Below are positions 1 to 7,190 of a stretch of 64,000 bases of DNA, piece after piece; position 1 is the stretch's first letter; the number at the start of each line of letters is the position of its first letter. The notes under the pieces were generated by a model that was not told where the DNA came from, made no database searches, and saw nothing but the letters and a program-made list of their open reading frames with translations. Source of the DNA: DASXKD01 sp963703605 (GTDB taxonomy: Bacteria; Actinomycetota; Actinomycetes; Streptosporangiales; Streptosporangiaceae); assembly GCA_963703605.1 (NCBI GenBank), contig CAVPFC010000040.1, positions 124,001 to 188,000 on the forward strand, written 5' to 3'. Position numbers and translations under genes: made by a program.

Positions 1-781
1 GGTCGATGTCCTCCGGCTCGGTCTCCGCGTGGACCGCGGGCCGCTGCTGCCAGTTGGACGGCAGGTAGGACAGGTAACGGTGGACCGCGCTGAGCGCGTC
101 CTGCTCGGAGGCCGCCAGGTGGTGGCCGCACCCGGACACCGTGCAGTGCATCCGGGCCCCGCCCATCTCCTCCAGCGTGGTCTTCTCCTTGACCACCATC
201 TCCACCATGCGCGGGCTGCCCAGGTACATGGAGGCGTTGCCGTCCACCATGGCCACGTAGTCGCAGAACGCCGGGATGTAGGCCCCGCCCGCCGCGGAGG
301 GCCCGAACAGCGCGCACACCTGGGGGATGGAGCCCGAGGCGCGGACCTGGGTGTGGAAGATCTTCCCGGCACCGCGCCGGCCGGGGAACATGTCCACCTG
401 GTCGGTGATCCGCGCCCCCGCCGAGTCGACCAGGTAGATCATGGGGACGCCGGTCAGGTAGGCCTTCTCGATGATCCGGATGATCTTCTCCACGGTGCGC
501 GCGCCCCACGAACCCGCCTTGACCGTGGAGTCGTTGGCCATCAGCGCCACGGTCCGGCCGTCGATGGTCGCGGTCCCGGTGATCACGCCGTCGGCGGGCA
601 GCCCGTCGGCCAGGACGTTGGCGTAGCGCCCGTCCTCGGTGAAGCTGTCCTCGTCGACGAGGATCCGGATCCGCTCCCGGGCGAACAGCTTGCCCGCCTT
701 CGCCGCGGATTCGTGGTACTTCGGCGCGCCGCCCCGTTCGATGCCGGCCCGCACGGCAGCCAGATCAGAATGCTCAGCCAC
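1..781 (-). CDS. acyl-CoA carboxylase carboxyltransferase (beta) subunit, partial
   Basis: About 260 N-terminal residues are visible; the gene runs off the left edge. It would transfer CO2 from carboxybiotin to an acyl-CoA. Visible signatures are KLFARERI near the N terminus, VDSAGARITDQ, and FGPSAAGGAYIPAFCD, the acyl-CoA and oxyanion-forming segments of the carboxyltransferase N domain. I chose a GTG start (VAEHSDLAAVRAG) at 781. It overlaps the stop of the HMG-CoA lyase gene by 8 bases, so translation is probably coupled. The neighbouring HMG-CoA lyase and enoyl-CoA hydratase suggest methylcrotonyl-CoA carboxylase of leucine breakdown; propionyl or acetyl specificity cannot be excluded from this half. 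Confidence 0.9.
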   Translation of the reverse strand, partial: MAEHSDLAAVRAGIERGGAPKYHESAAKAGKLFARERIRILVDEDSFTEDGRYANVLADGLPADGVITGTATIDGRTVALMANDSTVKAGSWGARTVEKIIRIIEKAYLTGVPMIYLVDSAGARITDQVDMFPGRRGAGKIFHTQVRASGSIPQVCALFGPSAAGGAYIPAFCDYVAMVDGNASMYLGSPRMVEMVVKEKTTLEEMGGARMHCTVSGCGHHLAASEQDALSAVHRYLSYLPSNWQQRPAVHAETEPEDID

Positions 782-1739
782 GAAGGAAGGGTACCTTTGC
801 GCCGGAGGGTTGCGGCCGCCAGGCGTTATGCCGGGATTGTACGGGTTCTTGGCCGGCGCGTAGCACCTGCGAGGGCAGTTCCCGCCCGACGATGCGCTCC
901 GCCTCGGCCGCCGCGTCGATCATCGCGTCCAGGTCGACCCCGGTCGCCACCCCCATGTCCTCGACCATATGGACCAGTTCCTCGGTGGCGATGTTCCCGG
1001 TGGCCCCGGGCGCGTACGGGCAGCCGCCGAGGCCGCCCACCGAGGCGTCGAAGTCGTCCACGCCCAGCTCGAGCGCGGCCAGCACGTTGGCCAGGCCGGT
1101 GCCGCGGGTGTTGTGGAAGTGCAGGTTGAGCGGCGTATCGGGGTGCGCCGACCGGAACCCGCCGACCAGGTCCCGCACCCGGCGCGGGGTCGCCATGCCG
1201 GTGGTGTCGCCGAACGAGACCGAGTCGGCCCCGTCGGCGACGGCCCGCCCCGCGGCCCACAGCACCCGCTCAACCGGCACGTCGCCCTCGTACGGGCAGC
1301 CCCACGCCGTCGACACGATCACCTGGCAGGCCGCGCCCCGTTCGTGCGCCTCGGCGATGACCACGGCGATCTCGTCAAGCGACTGCGCCGTGCTGCGGTT
1401 CACGTTCTTGCGGTTGTGCGTGTCTGAGGCGGACACCACGATCTCGACCTCGGTGAACCCGGCGTCGAGCGCCCGCCGTGCGCCGCGCAGGTTCGGCGCG
1501 AGCGCCGAGTACCGGACCGTGGGCACCCGGACGACGCCCGCCCAGACCTCGTCGGCGTCGGCCATCTGCGGGATCGCGTCGGCCCGGACGAACGAGACCG
1601 CCTCGATCCGGCCCACCCCGGTCTGCCCCAGCCGGTCGATCAGCGCGATCTTCGCGGGCGTCGGCACCGGATCCTCGTTCTGCAGCCCGTCCCGCGGCCC
1701 CACCTCCCGCAGCGAGATGCTGGCCGGTACGTCGCTCAC
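774..1739 (-). CDS. hydroxymethylglutaryl-CoA lyase
   Basis: This 321-residue TIM-barrel enzyme would cleave HMG-CoA to acetyl-CoA and acetoacetate, the last step of leucine catabolism. Conserved elements run in order: REVGPRDGLQNE (metal and catalytic Arg/Asp), HFHNTRGTGLAN (metal-binding histidines), and GLGGCPYAPGATGN, which carries the catalytic loop cysteine. The GTG start (VSDVPASISL) has GAGAGGAGTGAC just upstream. The reading frame stays open further 5', but that part covers a dispersed intergenic repeat and is unlikely to be coding. It lies between the enoyl-CoA hydratase and carboxyltransferase genes on the same strand. Confidence 0.93.
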   Translation of the reverse strand: MSDVPASISLREVGPRDGLQNEDPVPTPAKIALIDRLGQTGVGRIEAVSFVRADAIPQMADADEVWAGVVRVPTVRYSALAPNLRGARRALDAGFTEVEIVVSASDTHNRKNVNRSTAQSLDEIAVVIAEAHERGAACQVIVSTAWGCPYEGDVPVERVLWAAGRAVADGADSVSFGDTTGMATPRRVRDLVGGFRSAHPDTPLNLHFHNTRGTGLANVLAALELGVDDFDASVGGLGGCPYAPGATGNIATEELVHMVEDMGVATGVDLDAMIDAAAEAERIVGRELPSQVLRAGQEPVQSRHNAWRPQPSGAKVPFLRG

Positions 1740-1744
1740 GTCAC

Positions 1745-1858
1745 TCCTCTCATGGCCTCCCTCGCGGGCGCTTCGCTGGCTTCGGGAGGCCCATCGGGGT
1801 TCCGGGGGTGTCCCCCGGGCTAGCAGCGTCTCGCCGCCGGGACACCGCAACGGCGCCT
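1745..1858. repeat. dispersed intergenic repeat, copy A
   Basis: The core at 1754-1789 has arms GCCTCCC/GGGAGGC around CGGGCGCTTCGCTGGC. A second conserved block, TCGCCGCCGGGACACCGC, starts near 1830, and between them sits the palindrome CCGGGGGTGTCCCCCGG. Both blocks recur at 17.40-17.48 kb with almost identical sequence. In both places the element lies in the 5' leader of a minus-strand gene, directly ahead of the Shine-Dalgarno sequence. It could be a mobile small repeat or a structured leader RNA. Confidence 0.7.
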
Positions 1859-1959
1859 GGGGCTGCGTCGTGCCGGAGGCGCGCCAGCTAGCGCTATGCG
1901 GCGTTGGGCCCGGCGGCTGCGGCGTGACACTTCCCGTGGTTGACAGAGGGTGTCTCATC

Positions 1960-2748
1960 TCATTCCCCCCGCCACTGCGGCTCACGCTTTTCGTTGAACG
2001 CGGCGATGCCCTCGCGCCGGTCCGCGGACAGCGCGGCGGCGCGCCAGGCCGCGTCCTCGACCTCCAGCGCCGCGGGCAGGCCGATGCCCGCGCCCTGCCT
2101 GATGGCCCTCTTGGCGGCCCGGACGGCCGTCGGTGAGTTGCCCGCCATCAGCCCGGCCATCTCGATCGCGGCCTGACCGGCCGTTCCGGCCGGAACGACC
2201 TGGTCGGCGAGCCCGATCCGCAGGGCCTCGGCCGCGTCGACCCGCCGCCCGGTGAGGATCATCTCGGCGGCCTTGCCCGGCCCGAGCCGCCGCGACGCGA
2301 GCTGGGTGCCGCCGCCGCCGGGCACCAGCCCGACCGTGGTTTCCGGCAGGCCGAACACCGCGGTCTCGTCGGCCACGATCACGTCGCAGGACAGGGCCAG
2401 CTCGCAGCCGCCGCCGAGGGCGTAGCCGTGCACGGCGGCGATCACCGGCTGCGGCATGTCAAGCAGGCCGCCGAACGCGGCCCGGAACACCGGGCGCTGC
2501 CGCAACAGGTCGGCGTCGGACATGCGGTTGCGTTCCTTGAGATCGGCGCCGACGCTGAACGCGCGGGCCCCGGTGGCGCACAGCACGACCGCGTGGACCT
2601 GCCGGTCGGCGGCCAGCTCGGCGACGGCCTGGGCCAGCCGCTGCGCCATGACGGTGTTGAGCGCGTTCAGGGCCTCCGCGCGGTCGAGCAGGATCTCGGC
2701 CACGCCGGGGTGCCCGGCCAGGCGCTCGTGTACGGTCACGCCATCCAT
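1960..2748 (-). CDS. enoyl-CoA hydratase/isomerase family protein
   Basis: A 262-residue crotonase-fold protein. Both catalytic glutamates typical of true hydratases are present: one in GGGCELALSCD and one in LPETTVGLVPGGGG. The oxyanion-hole segment is HGYALGGG, preceded by FSVGADLKE. It would hydrate an enoyl-CoA. Placed 220 bases upstream of HMG-CoA lyase on the same strand, methylglutaconyl-CoA hydratase of the leucine pathway is the best guess, but the sequence alone does not fix specificity. The ATG start sits 137 bases from the PH-domain gene. Confidence 0.9.
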   Translation of the reverse strand: MDGVTVHERLAGHPGVAEILLDRAEALNALNTVMAQRLAQAVAELAADRQVHAVVLCATGARAFSVGADLKERNRMSDADLLRQRPVFRAAFGGLLDMPQPVIAAVHGYALGGGCELALSCDVIVADETAVFGLPETTVGLVPGGGGTQLASRRLGPGKAAEMILTGRRVDAAEALRIGLADQVVPAGTAGQAAIEMAGLMAGNSPTAVRAAKRAIRQGAGIGLPAALEVEDAAWRAAALSADRREGIAAFNEKREPQWRGE

Positions 2749-2886
2749 ATGCGGAGATTAACCCGTCCGGCGGAGCGCGCGTCCCGGCCCGCCGGCGGCG
2801 GTGCCCTCACATGAGGGTGACGTGAGGCGTGACAGCGGCCTCAGCCGTCCCCGCCGCCTCATCCGCACGCCCGCCTGGCCGCGTGG

Positions 2887-3393
2887 CTAGCTCTCCCTGG
2901 CCAGCCGCTGCTGCTCGTCCTCGACGAGCTGGAAGAGCGTGGCCTGCACCTTCTCGACCTCGGGGATCTCGGTCAGCACGAGCTGCCCGTGCTCGCCCGC
3001 GGACTCGACCGTGAGCTTTCCGCAGCGCAGCAGCCGGTCGATCGGCCCGTGGGAGAAGGACACGTCGCTGATCCTGATCAGCGGGAAGTCGCGGCCGGTG
3101 CGGGACAGGATGCCGCGGCGCAGCCGGAGCCTGCGGTTGGTGAGCTCGTAGGTCGTGGTCCGCCAGCGCAGGAACGGCACCCCGGTCCAGACGATGGCGA
3201 TCAGCAGCGCCACCACGCCGACCGCGAGCCGCTCGTCGGCCTGGAGCCGGTTGTGCGGGATCACGGCGACCAGCACTGCGGCCACGACGACCACGGCCAC
3301 CAGGATGAGGACCGGCACCAGCACGGTCTTCCAGTGCGGGTGGAGGGTCAGCACGATGTGCTCGCCCTCGGAGAGGTCGCTGTCGCCCGCCAT
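2887..3393 (-). CDS. membrane protein with bacterial PH (bPH2-type) domain
   Basis: 168 residues. Two hydrophobic segments (about residues 22-45 and 57-75) are followed by a WRTTTYELTNRRLRLRRGILSRTGRDFPL stretch (shown in two parts in the protein: the TNRRLRLRRG core and the FPLIRISDVSF strand) typical of the bacterial PH domain once called DUF304. The C-terminal half ends with a helical EVEKVQATLFQLVEDEQQRL segment. Such proteins are anchored in the membrane and have no known reaction. The gene is transcribed in the same direction as the TetR gene upstream, 76 bases away, but nothing ties their functions together. Confidence 0.85.
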   Translation of the reverse strand: MAGDSDLSEGEHIVLTLHPHWKTVLVPVLILVAVVVVAAVLVAVIPHNRLQADERLAVGVVALLIAIVWTGVPFLRWRTTTYELTNRRLRLRRGILSRTGRDFPLIRISDVSFSHGPIDRLLRCGKLTVESAGEHGQLVLTEIPEVEKVQATLFQLVEDEQQRLARES

Positions 3394-3469
3394 GAGTCAC
3401 ATGGTGACACGGAACGTGGCGATAGGTGTTGCTACGCACGGGTTGCGGGCCTGGCGATGGGCGAATTGC

Positions 3470-4090
3470 TCAGCAGCCGGGCTGAGCTGCGGCGAGGACG
3501 CCGGCGCGGGCGGCCGCGGCGGCCGTTGCCGCGGCGCGGGCGGCGAGTGCCTGGCTGGGCTGTTCGCCGGCGAGAAACAGCCCGTAGTAGAGCTGCGCCG
3601 TCACGATCTGAATGACGCCGGCGGCGTCGGTGCCGGCCGGCACCTCGCCGCGCTGCACGGCGCGGTCCACAACGACGGTCATCAGCGCGGTGCGGGCGGC
3701 GACGAAGCGGGACAGCACGCCCCGCGCCGCCGGGTCCTGCACGGCCGCCGCGACGATGCTGGTGAAGGCGGCCCTGATGGCCGGGTCCTGGAGACTGGCC
3801 ACGACATCGCCAGCAAGGGCACGCAGATCGGCGCCGAGATCCCCCCGATCGGGCGGGGGTATCTGCTGTGCCGCGTAGCCGCTCATGAGGTCGGCCAGCA
3901 GTCCGTTGAGGCCGCCCCAGCGGCGGTAGATCGTCGTCTTGGCGATCCCGGCGCGCGCCGCGATCCGCTCGACCGTCGTGCCCGTGTACCCGCTGCCGGC
4001 CAGCTCGTCCAGTACCGCCCGCAGCACGGCCTCGCGGGTGCGGGCGGTCCGGCCCCCAGGCCTGGGGGCACCCGGCGGCTTGCCGGCCAA
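3470..4090 (-). CDS. TetR/AcrR family transcriptional regulator
   Basis: 206 residues. The N-terminal HTH (about residues 18-62) includes TVERIAARAGIAKTTIYRRWG, here spanning TVERIAARAG then IAKTTIYRRWG. The C-terminal domain is helical and Ala-rich and should bind an unknown small molecule. The start is TTG at 4090, supported by GGAG eight bases upstream. It is divergent from an SRPBCC gene. The 100-base gap between them holds a near-perfect 20-base inverted repeat, so the protein probably represses itself and the SRPBCC gene. Confidence 0.9.
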   Translation of the reverse strand: MAGKPPGAPRPGGRTARTREAVLRAVLDELAGSGYTGTTVERIAARAGIAKTTIYRRWGGLNGLLADLMSGYAAQQIPPPDRGDLGADLRALAGDVVASLQDPAIRAAFTSIVAAAVQDPAARGVLSRFVAARTALMTVVVDRAVQRGEVPAGTDAAGVIQIVTAQLYYGLFLAGEQPSQALAARAAATAAAAARAGVLAAAQPGC

Positions 4091-4157
4091 ATAGAACTCC
4101 AGTTGCGTTAAGAGGTCGCGCGCTGTACCGTCAACACTAACGCAACTTTCGTTCTAT
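4091..4157. promoter_or_regulatory. divergent TetR operator pair and promoters
   Basis: 4091-4110 and 4138-4157 are inverted copies matching at 17 of 20 positions (consensus TAACGCAACTNNNGTTCTAT). One abuts the TTG start of the regulator and the other sits 33 bases before the SRPBCC start. A minus-strand promoter candidate is TTGACG (4129-4134) with TTAACG (4106-4111) at 17-base spacing, so its -10 lies in one repeat. A plus-strand candidate is TTGCGT (4103-4108) with TACCGT (4126-4131). Confidence 0.7.
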
Positions 4158-4190
4158 TAGTGCGGCGGATGCCGCCCCCGGGAGAGCACA

Positions 4191-4715
4191 ATGCCTGCAG
4201 CAAACCCTGACATCACCTTCTGCCTGGAGCGCGTCGGCAAGGACCGCGCGGGCCTGGACACGCTGGTGGTCGCCGGCGAGGCGGACACCAAGGTCCCCGG
4301 CGCAGCCTTGTGGGCGGCGTGGACCGACCTGCCAAGTTGGCCGGCGTGGTCGCCCCTGCACCTCTCGGTGACCAGGACGGGCACCGGAGAGCTCGCCGCT
4401 GGCGCGACCTTCGACCAGCAGATCAGCCTCGGCTTCCCCGTCGGCACGACCACCCAGCACGTCACCGTCGACCTGCTCGAGCCCGCGCGGCGCGCATCCT
4501 GGTCGGGCGACAGCAACGGGGTCAGGTCGTGTCATCTGTGGAGCTTCAGCCCGCTGCCCGACGGTGGCACCCATGTGAGCAACGTCGAGGTGTTCGCCGG
4601 TATCACGGTCGCGATGCTGCGCCCATTGGTCGCCCGCCGGTGGAACCGGCTTTTCCAGGCCGCGGTCGACGGCCTGATCCACAGTGCGGCCGGGCAGCGC
4701 ACGGCCACGTCCTGA
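4191..4715 (+). CDS. SRPBCC family (polyketide cyclase/START-like) protein
   Basis: 174 residues. The central part reads as an SRPBCC fold: AALWAAWTDLPSWPAWSPL near residue 40, then ATFDQQISLGFPVGTTTQHVTVDLLEP and a long C-terminal helix ending LFQAAVDGLIHSAAG. These proteins bind hydrophobic small ligands in a deep pocket. No catalytic residues can be assigned. Divergence from the TetR gene with shared operators suggests a small response unit to a hydrophobic compound, possibly the regulator's inducer. Confidence 0.8.
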   Translation: MPAANPDITFCLERVGKDRAGLDTLVVAGEADTKVPGAALWAAWTDLPSWPAWSPLHLSVTRTGTGELAAGATFDQQISLGFPVGTTTQHVTVDLLEPARRASWSGDSNGVRSCHLWSFSPLPDGGTHVSNVEVFAGITVAMLRPLVARRWNRLFQAAVDGLIHSAAGQRTATS

Positions 4716-4804
4716 CGAGCGCGGTGGTGCTCACGTCCAGCCAACCCACCCAGCCAGAGAGCCCGGCAGACGAATCTGGGTACGGGCCGCTACAAAATAA
4801 TGCC

Positions 4805-4818
4805 TTACTCGTCAGTAA
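4805..4818. promoter_or_regulatory. palindromic operator-like site upstream of lipase
   Basis: TTACTCGTCAGTAA has perfect five-base arms around CGTC. It lies 58 bases before the lipase start in a stretch noticeably richer in A/T than its surroundings. The form resembles TetR/FadR-type operators, but no cognate regulator can be named. Confidence 0.45.
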
Positions 4819-4875
4819 CAATCTCCCGCGACCCGGTGTGTACTTGCGCCAAACCGATCGCAAGGAGTGGCACTG

Positions 4876-6129
4876 ATGACCCACACAGCGCTCAGGCTGG
4901 CCGCGGCGCTGGTCATGGCAGTCGGTGCGGTCACCGCGCTCGCCATGGGCCCCGCGGAGGCTGCCCCGGCCGGATGCAAGGCATCCGACGCGGCCATCTA
5001 TACCGCACCCGCCTCGGTGTCCGGGGCGCCCGGAAAGCTGTTGGCCTGCGAGGGGGTCACCCTGCCTGAGGTTCCTGGCAACGTCCCGGTGCGGGCGTGG
5101 AAGGTGCAGTACGTCTCGACCAACGTGCGCGGCGCCAAGATCGCGGTCTCCGGCGTGGTCGCCGTCCCAACGGCCCCATGGCCCGGCCCGGGGCCCCGGC
5201 CCGTGATCGCCTTCAACCCCGGCACTCTCGGCCTCGGCCCGCAGTGCGCGTTCTCCAAGCAACTGGCCGGCGCCTATCAGGGCGAGTACGAGGGCAGCAA
5301 CATCGCCGCGATACTCCAGGCGGGGTATGCGGTCGCCGCGACCGACGGCGTTGGCTACCTGAACGGCCAGGTCCACACCTACGTCGTCGGCCAGAACGCC
5401 GGCCATGCCCTGCTGGACATTGTGCGCACCGCATTCCAGGTGCCGGGCGCTGGGCTGAGCCCGGCCGCCGAAGTCGGCATCTGGGGTTACTCCGAGGGCG
5501 GCCAGGCGTCGCTGTGGGCGGCCCAGCTCGCCGCCTCCTACGCGCCGGACCTCCACGTGGCCGGCGCCGCCGCCGGCGGGGTGCCCGGCGGCCTGAAGGT
5601 GACGGCCGCGGCCCTGAACGGCGGCGCATTCGCCGGCTTCGGCCTGGATGCGGTGATCGGCCTGCACAGCGCCTATCCCGACATGCCGTTCACCTCGCTG
5701 CTGAACAGCGCGGGTGTCAGCGCGGTCAGCCAGGCGGAGAGCCTGTGCTGGGTCGGCACGGTCGCTTCGTTCGCTTTCGCGAACATTGAAAACTACTCCA
5801 CCAACCACCTCACCCTGAACCAGATCTACGCGCTGCACGGGCCCGAGGGCACCTGGGGCAAGATCGTCAACAGCCAGAAGCTGGGCGTCGGGCTGGGCGC
5901 CACCTACAAGATCAGCTTCCCGGTGTTCCAGTACCGAGGGCTGGCCGACGAGGTCATCCCGGCCTCCACCGAGGAGGCCACCCGTGCGGCCTACTGCGCG
6001 GCAGGCATCCCCACGCAGTGGAACACCTACCCCGGCGACCACATCCTGGCCGACACCGAGGCGATCGGTGATGTCATGAACTGGTTCGGACAGCGCTTTG
6101 CCAGCCTGCCCGCGATCAGCAACTGCTGA
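4876..6129 (+). CDS. secreted lipase (LIP family, alpha/beta hydrolase)
   Basis: 417 residues. A signal peptide of about 28 residues (LRLAAALVMAVGAVTALAMG, cut near AEA-AP) precedes the mature enzyme. The GYSEGG nucleophile elbow has Ser206. Asp358 in GLADEV and His389 in PGDHILA complete the likely triad. This order and length fit the secretory lipase family, which hydrolyses acylglycerols outside the cell. I chose ATG at 4876 because AAGGAG lies ten bases upstream; a GTG nine bases earlier overlaps that site. The gene stands alone, with a palindromic operator-like site upstream and a strong terminator downstream. Confidence 0.9.
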   Translation: MTHTALRLAAALVMAVGAVTALAMGPAEAAPAGCKASDAAIYTAPASVSGAPGKLLACEGVTLPEVPGNVPVRAWKVQYVSTNVRGAKIAVSGVVAVPTAPWPGPGPRPVIAFNPGTLGLGPQCAFSKQLAGAYQGEYEGSNIAAILQAGYAVAATDGVGYLNGQVHTYVVGQNAGHALLDIVRTAFQVPGAGLSPAAEVGIWGYSEGGQASLWAAQLAASYAPDLHVAGAAAGGVPGGLKVTAAALNGGAFAGFGLDAVIGLHSAYPDMPFTSLLNSAGVSAVSQAESLCWVGTVASFAFANIENYSTNHLTLNQIYALHGPEGTWGKIVNSQKLGVGLGATYKISFPVFQYRGLADEVIPASTEEATRAAYCAAGIPTQWNTYPGDHILADTEAIGDVMNWFGQRFASLPAISNC

Positions 6130-6151
6130 GGTAGGTAACGCCGCAACGTTA

Positions 6152-6192
6152 GATCCCCGGCACCCGTGAATGGACACGGAGCGCCGGGGATC
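6152..6192. terminator. bidirectional hairpin terminator
   Basis: A perfect ten-base stem (GATCCCCGGC with GCCGGGGATC) encloses a further CCGTG/CACGG stem. It lies between the convergent lipase and birA genes and can serve both. Confidence 0.8.
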
Positions 6193-6237
6193 AGTGGGCT
6201 AGCGGCCACGCCAGCCTGACTGCCCTAACGCATCTGC

Positions 6238-7140
6238 TCAGCGCAGGTGGACTACGTCGCCGGCGCTGACCGGGACCACCCCGTGGGCGGTGGCTATCTC
6301 CAGCCGGCCCGCCCAGTCCACGCCGTCCACCCGGCCGGTGACGCCCTTGCCGCCGGGGAGGGTCACGGTCACCTCGCGGCCGAGCGTGACGCACCGGCCC
6401 AGGTACTCCTGGCGCAGCCCGCAGGCGTCGGCGTCGCCGGGGCTGAACTGATCCCGCCAGGCCAGGTACCGCTGGGACAGCGCGTCGAGCACCGCGACGA
6501 GCACCCGGGCGCGCAGATCGGGCCGGCTGGCCCCGCACCCGCCAGCCGCCTCTGACCGCGCGGCTCCTTCCCCGCCCGCCGGCGCAGCAGCTCCCTGCCC
6601 CGCGGCGGCCTCCAGCAGCAGGGAGGTGGCGGCGACGCCGGGCGGCAGCTCGTCCCTGCGCTGGAACACGTTGATGCCGATGCCGACGACGACGGCGCTG
6701 CCCGATCGCTCGGCGAGGATGCCGGCCAGCTTCGCGTCGCCGACGAGGACGTCGTTGGGCCATTTCAGCCGGGGGTGCACGGCGGTCACGGCCGGCACCG
6801 CGGCCGCGACGGCGCAGCCAGCCAGCAGCGGCAGCCAGCCGAGCAGCGCGGCGGGCACCCCGTAGGGGCGCAGCAGCACCGAGAACGTCAGGCCGGCCCG
6901 CGGCGGGCTGGTCCACCGGCGGCCCATCCGGCCCCGGCCGGCCGTCTGCGACTCGGCCACCAGGACCATGCCCTCGCGCGCGCCTTCACGGGCCGCCGCG
7001 AGCACGTCGGCGTTGCTGGATCCCGTCTCGGCGACCACCCGCACCTCACGCCACAGGCTGCCGGCGCGAACTGTGGCGTGCGTGATTTCTGTCACGTCAA
7101 GTGACTGAGGAGCACCATTGTCATCACGCTCAGTTTCCAT
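6238..7140 (-). CDS. birA: biotin--[acetyl-CoA-carboxylase] ligase
   Basis: 300 residues. It would activate biotin with ATP and attach it to the lysine of biotin carrier domains, such as the EAMKM site in the BC/BCCP fusion at 24.3 kb. Motifs are ETGSSNADV, GRGRMGRRW (biotinyl-AMP loop), LKWPNDVLV and KLAGILAE, followed by GIGINVF. There is no N-terminal DNA-binding domain, so this is the class I monofunctional type. An Ala/Gly-rich insert of about 40 residues lies before the C-terminal SH3-like domain. The ATG start at 7140 is divergent from the membrane-protein pair. Confidence 0.92.
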   Translation of the reverse strand: METERDDNGAPQSLDVTEITHATVRAGSLWREVRVVAETGSSNADVLAAAREGAREGMVLVAESQTAGRGRMGRRWTSPPRAGLTFSVLLRPYGVPAALLGWLPLLAGCAVAAAVPAVTAVHPRLKWPNDVLVGDAKLAGILAERSGSAVVVGIGINVFQRRDELPPGVAATSLLLEAAAGQGAAAPAGGEGAARSEAAGGCGASRPDLRARVLVAVLDALSQRYLAWRDQFSPGDADACGLRQEYLGRCVTLGREVTVTLPGGKGVTGRVDGVDWAGRLEIATAHGVVPVSAGDVVHLR

Positions 7141-7190
7141 TATTTCACGCAGAGTGTCGTTCCCTTCGGTACCGTAGGCCTCGGAGATCC

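Noticed and set aside
29..1129. A 366-codon plus-strand open frame at the left edge
   Set aside because: It is the mirror of the carboxyltransferase and HMG-CoA lyase genes, whose minus-strand products carry full family motifs.
1740..1985. N-terminal extension of HMG-CoA lyase through the intergenic repeat
   Set aside because: The extra residues come from a repeat found elsewhere outside genes, and a GTG with a good ribosome binding site fits the family start.
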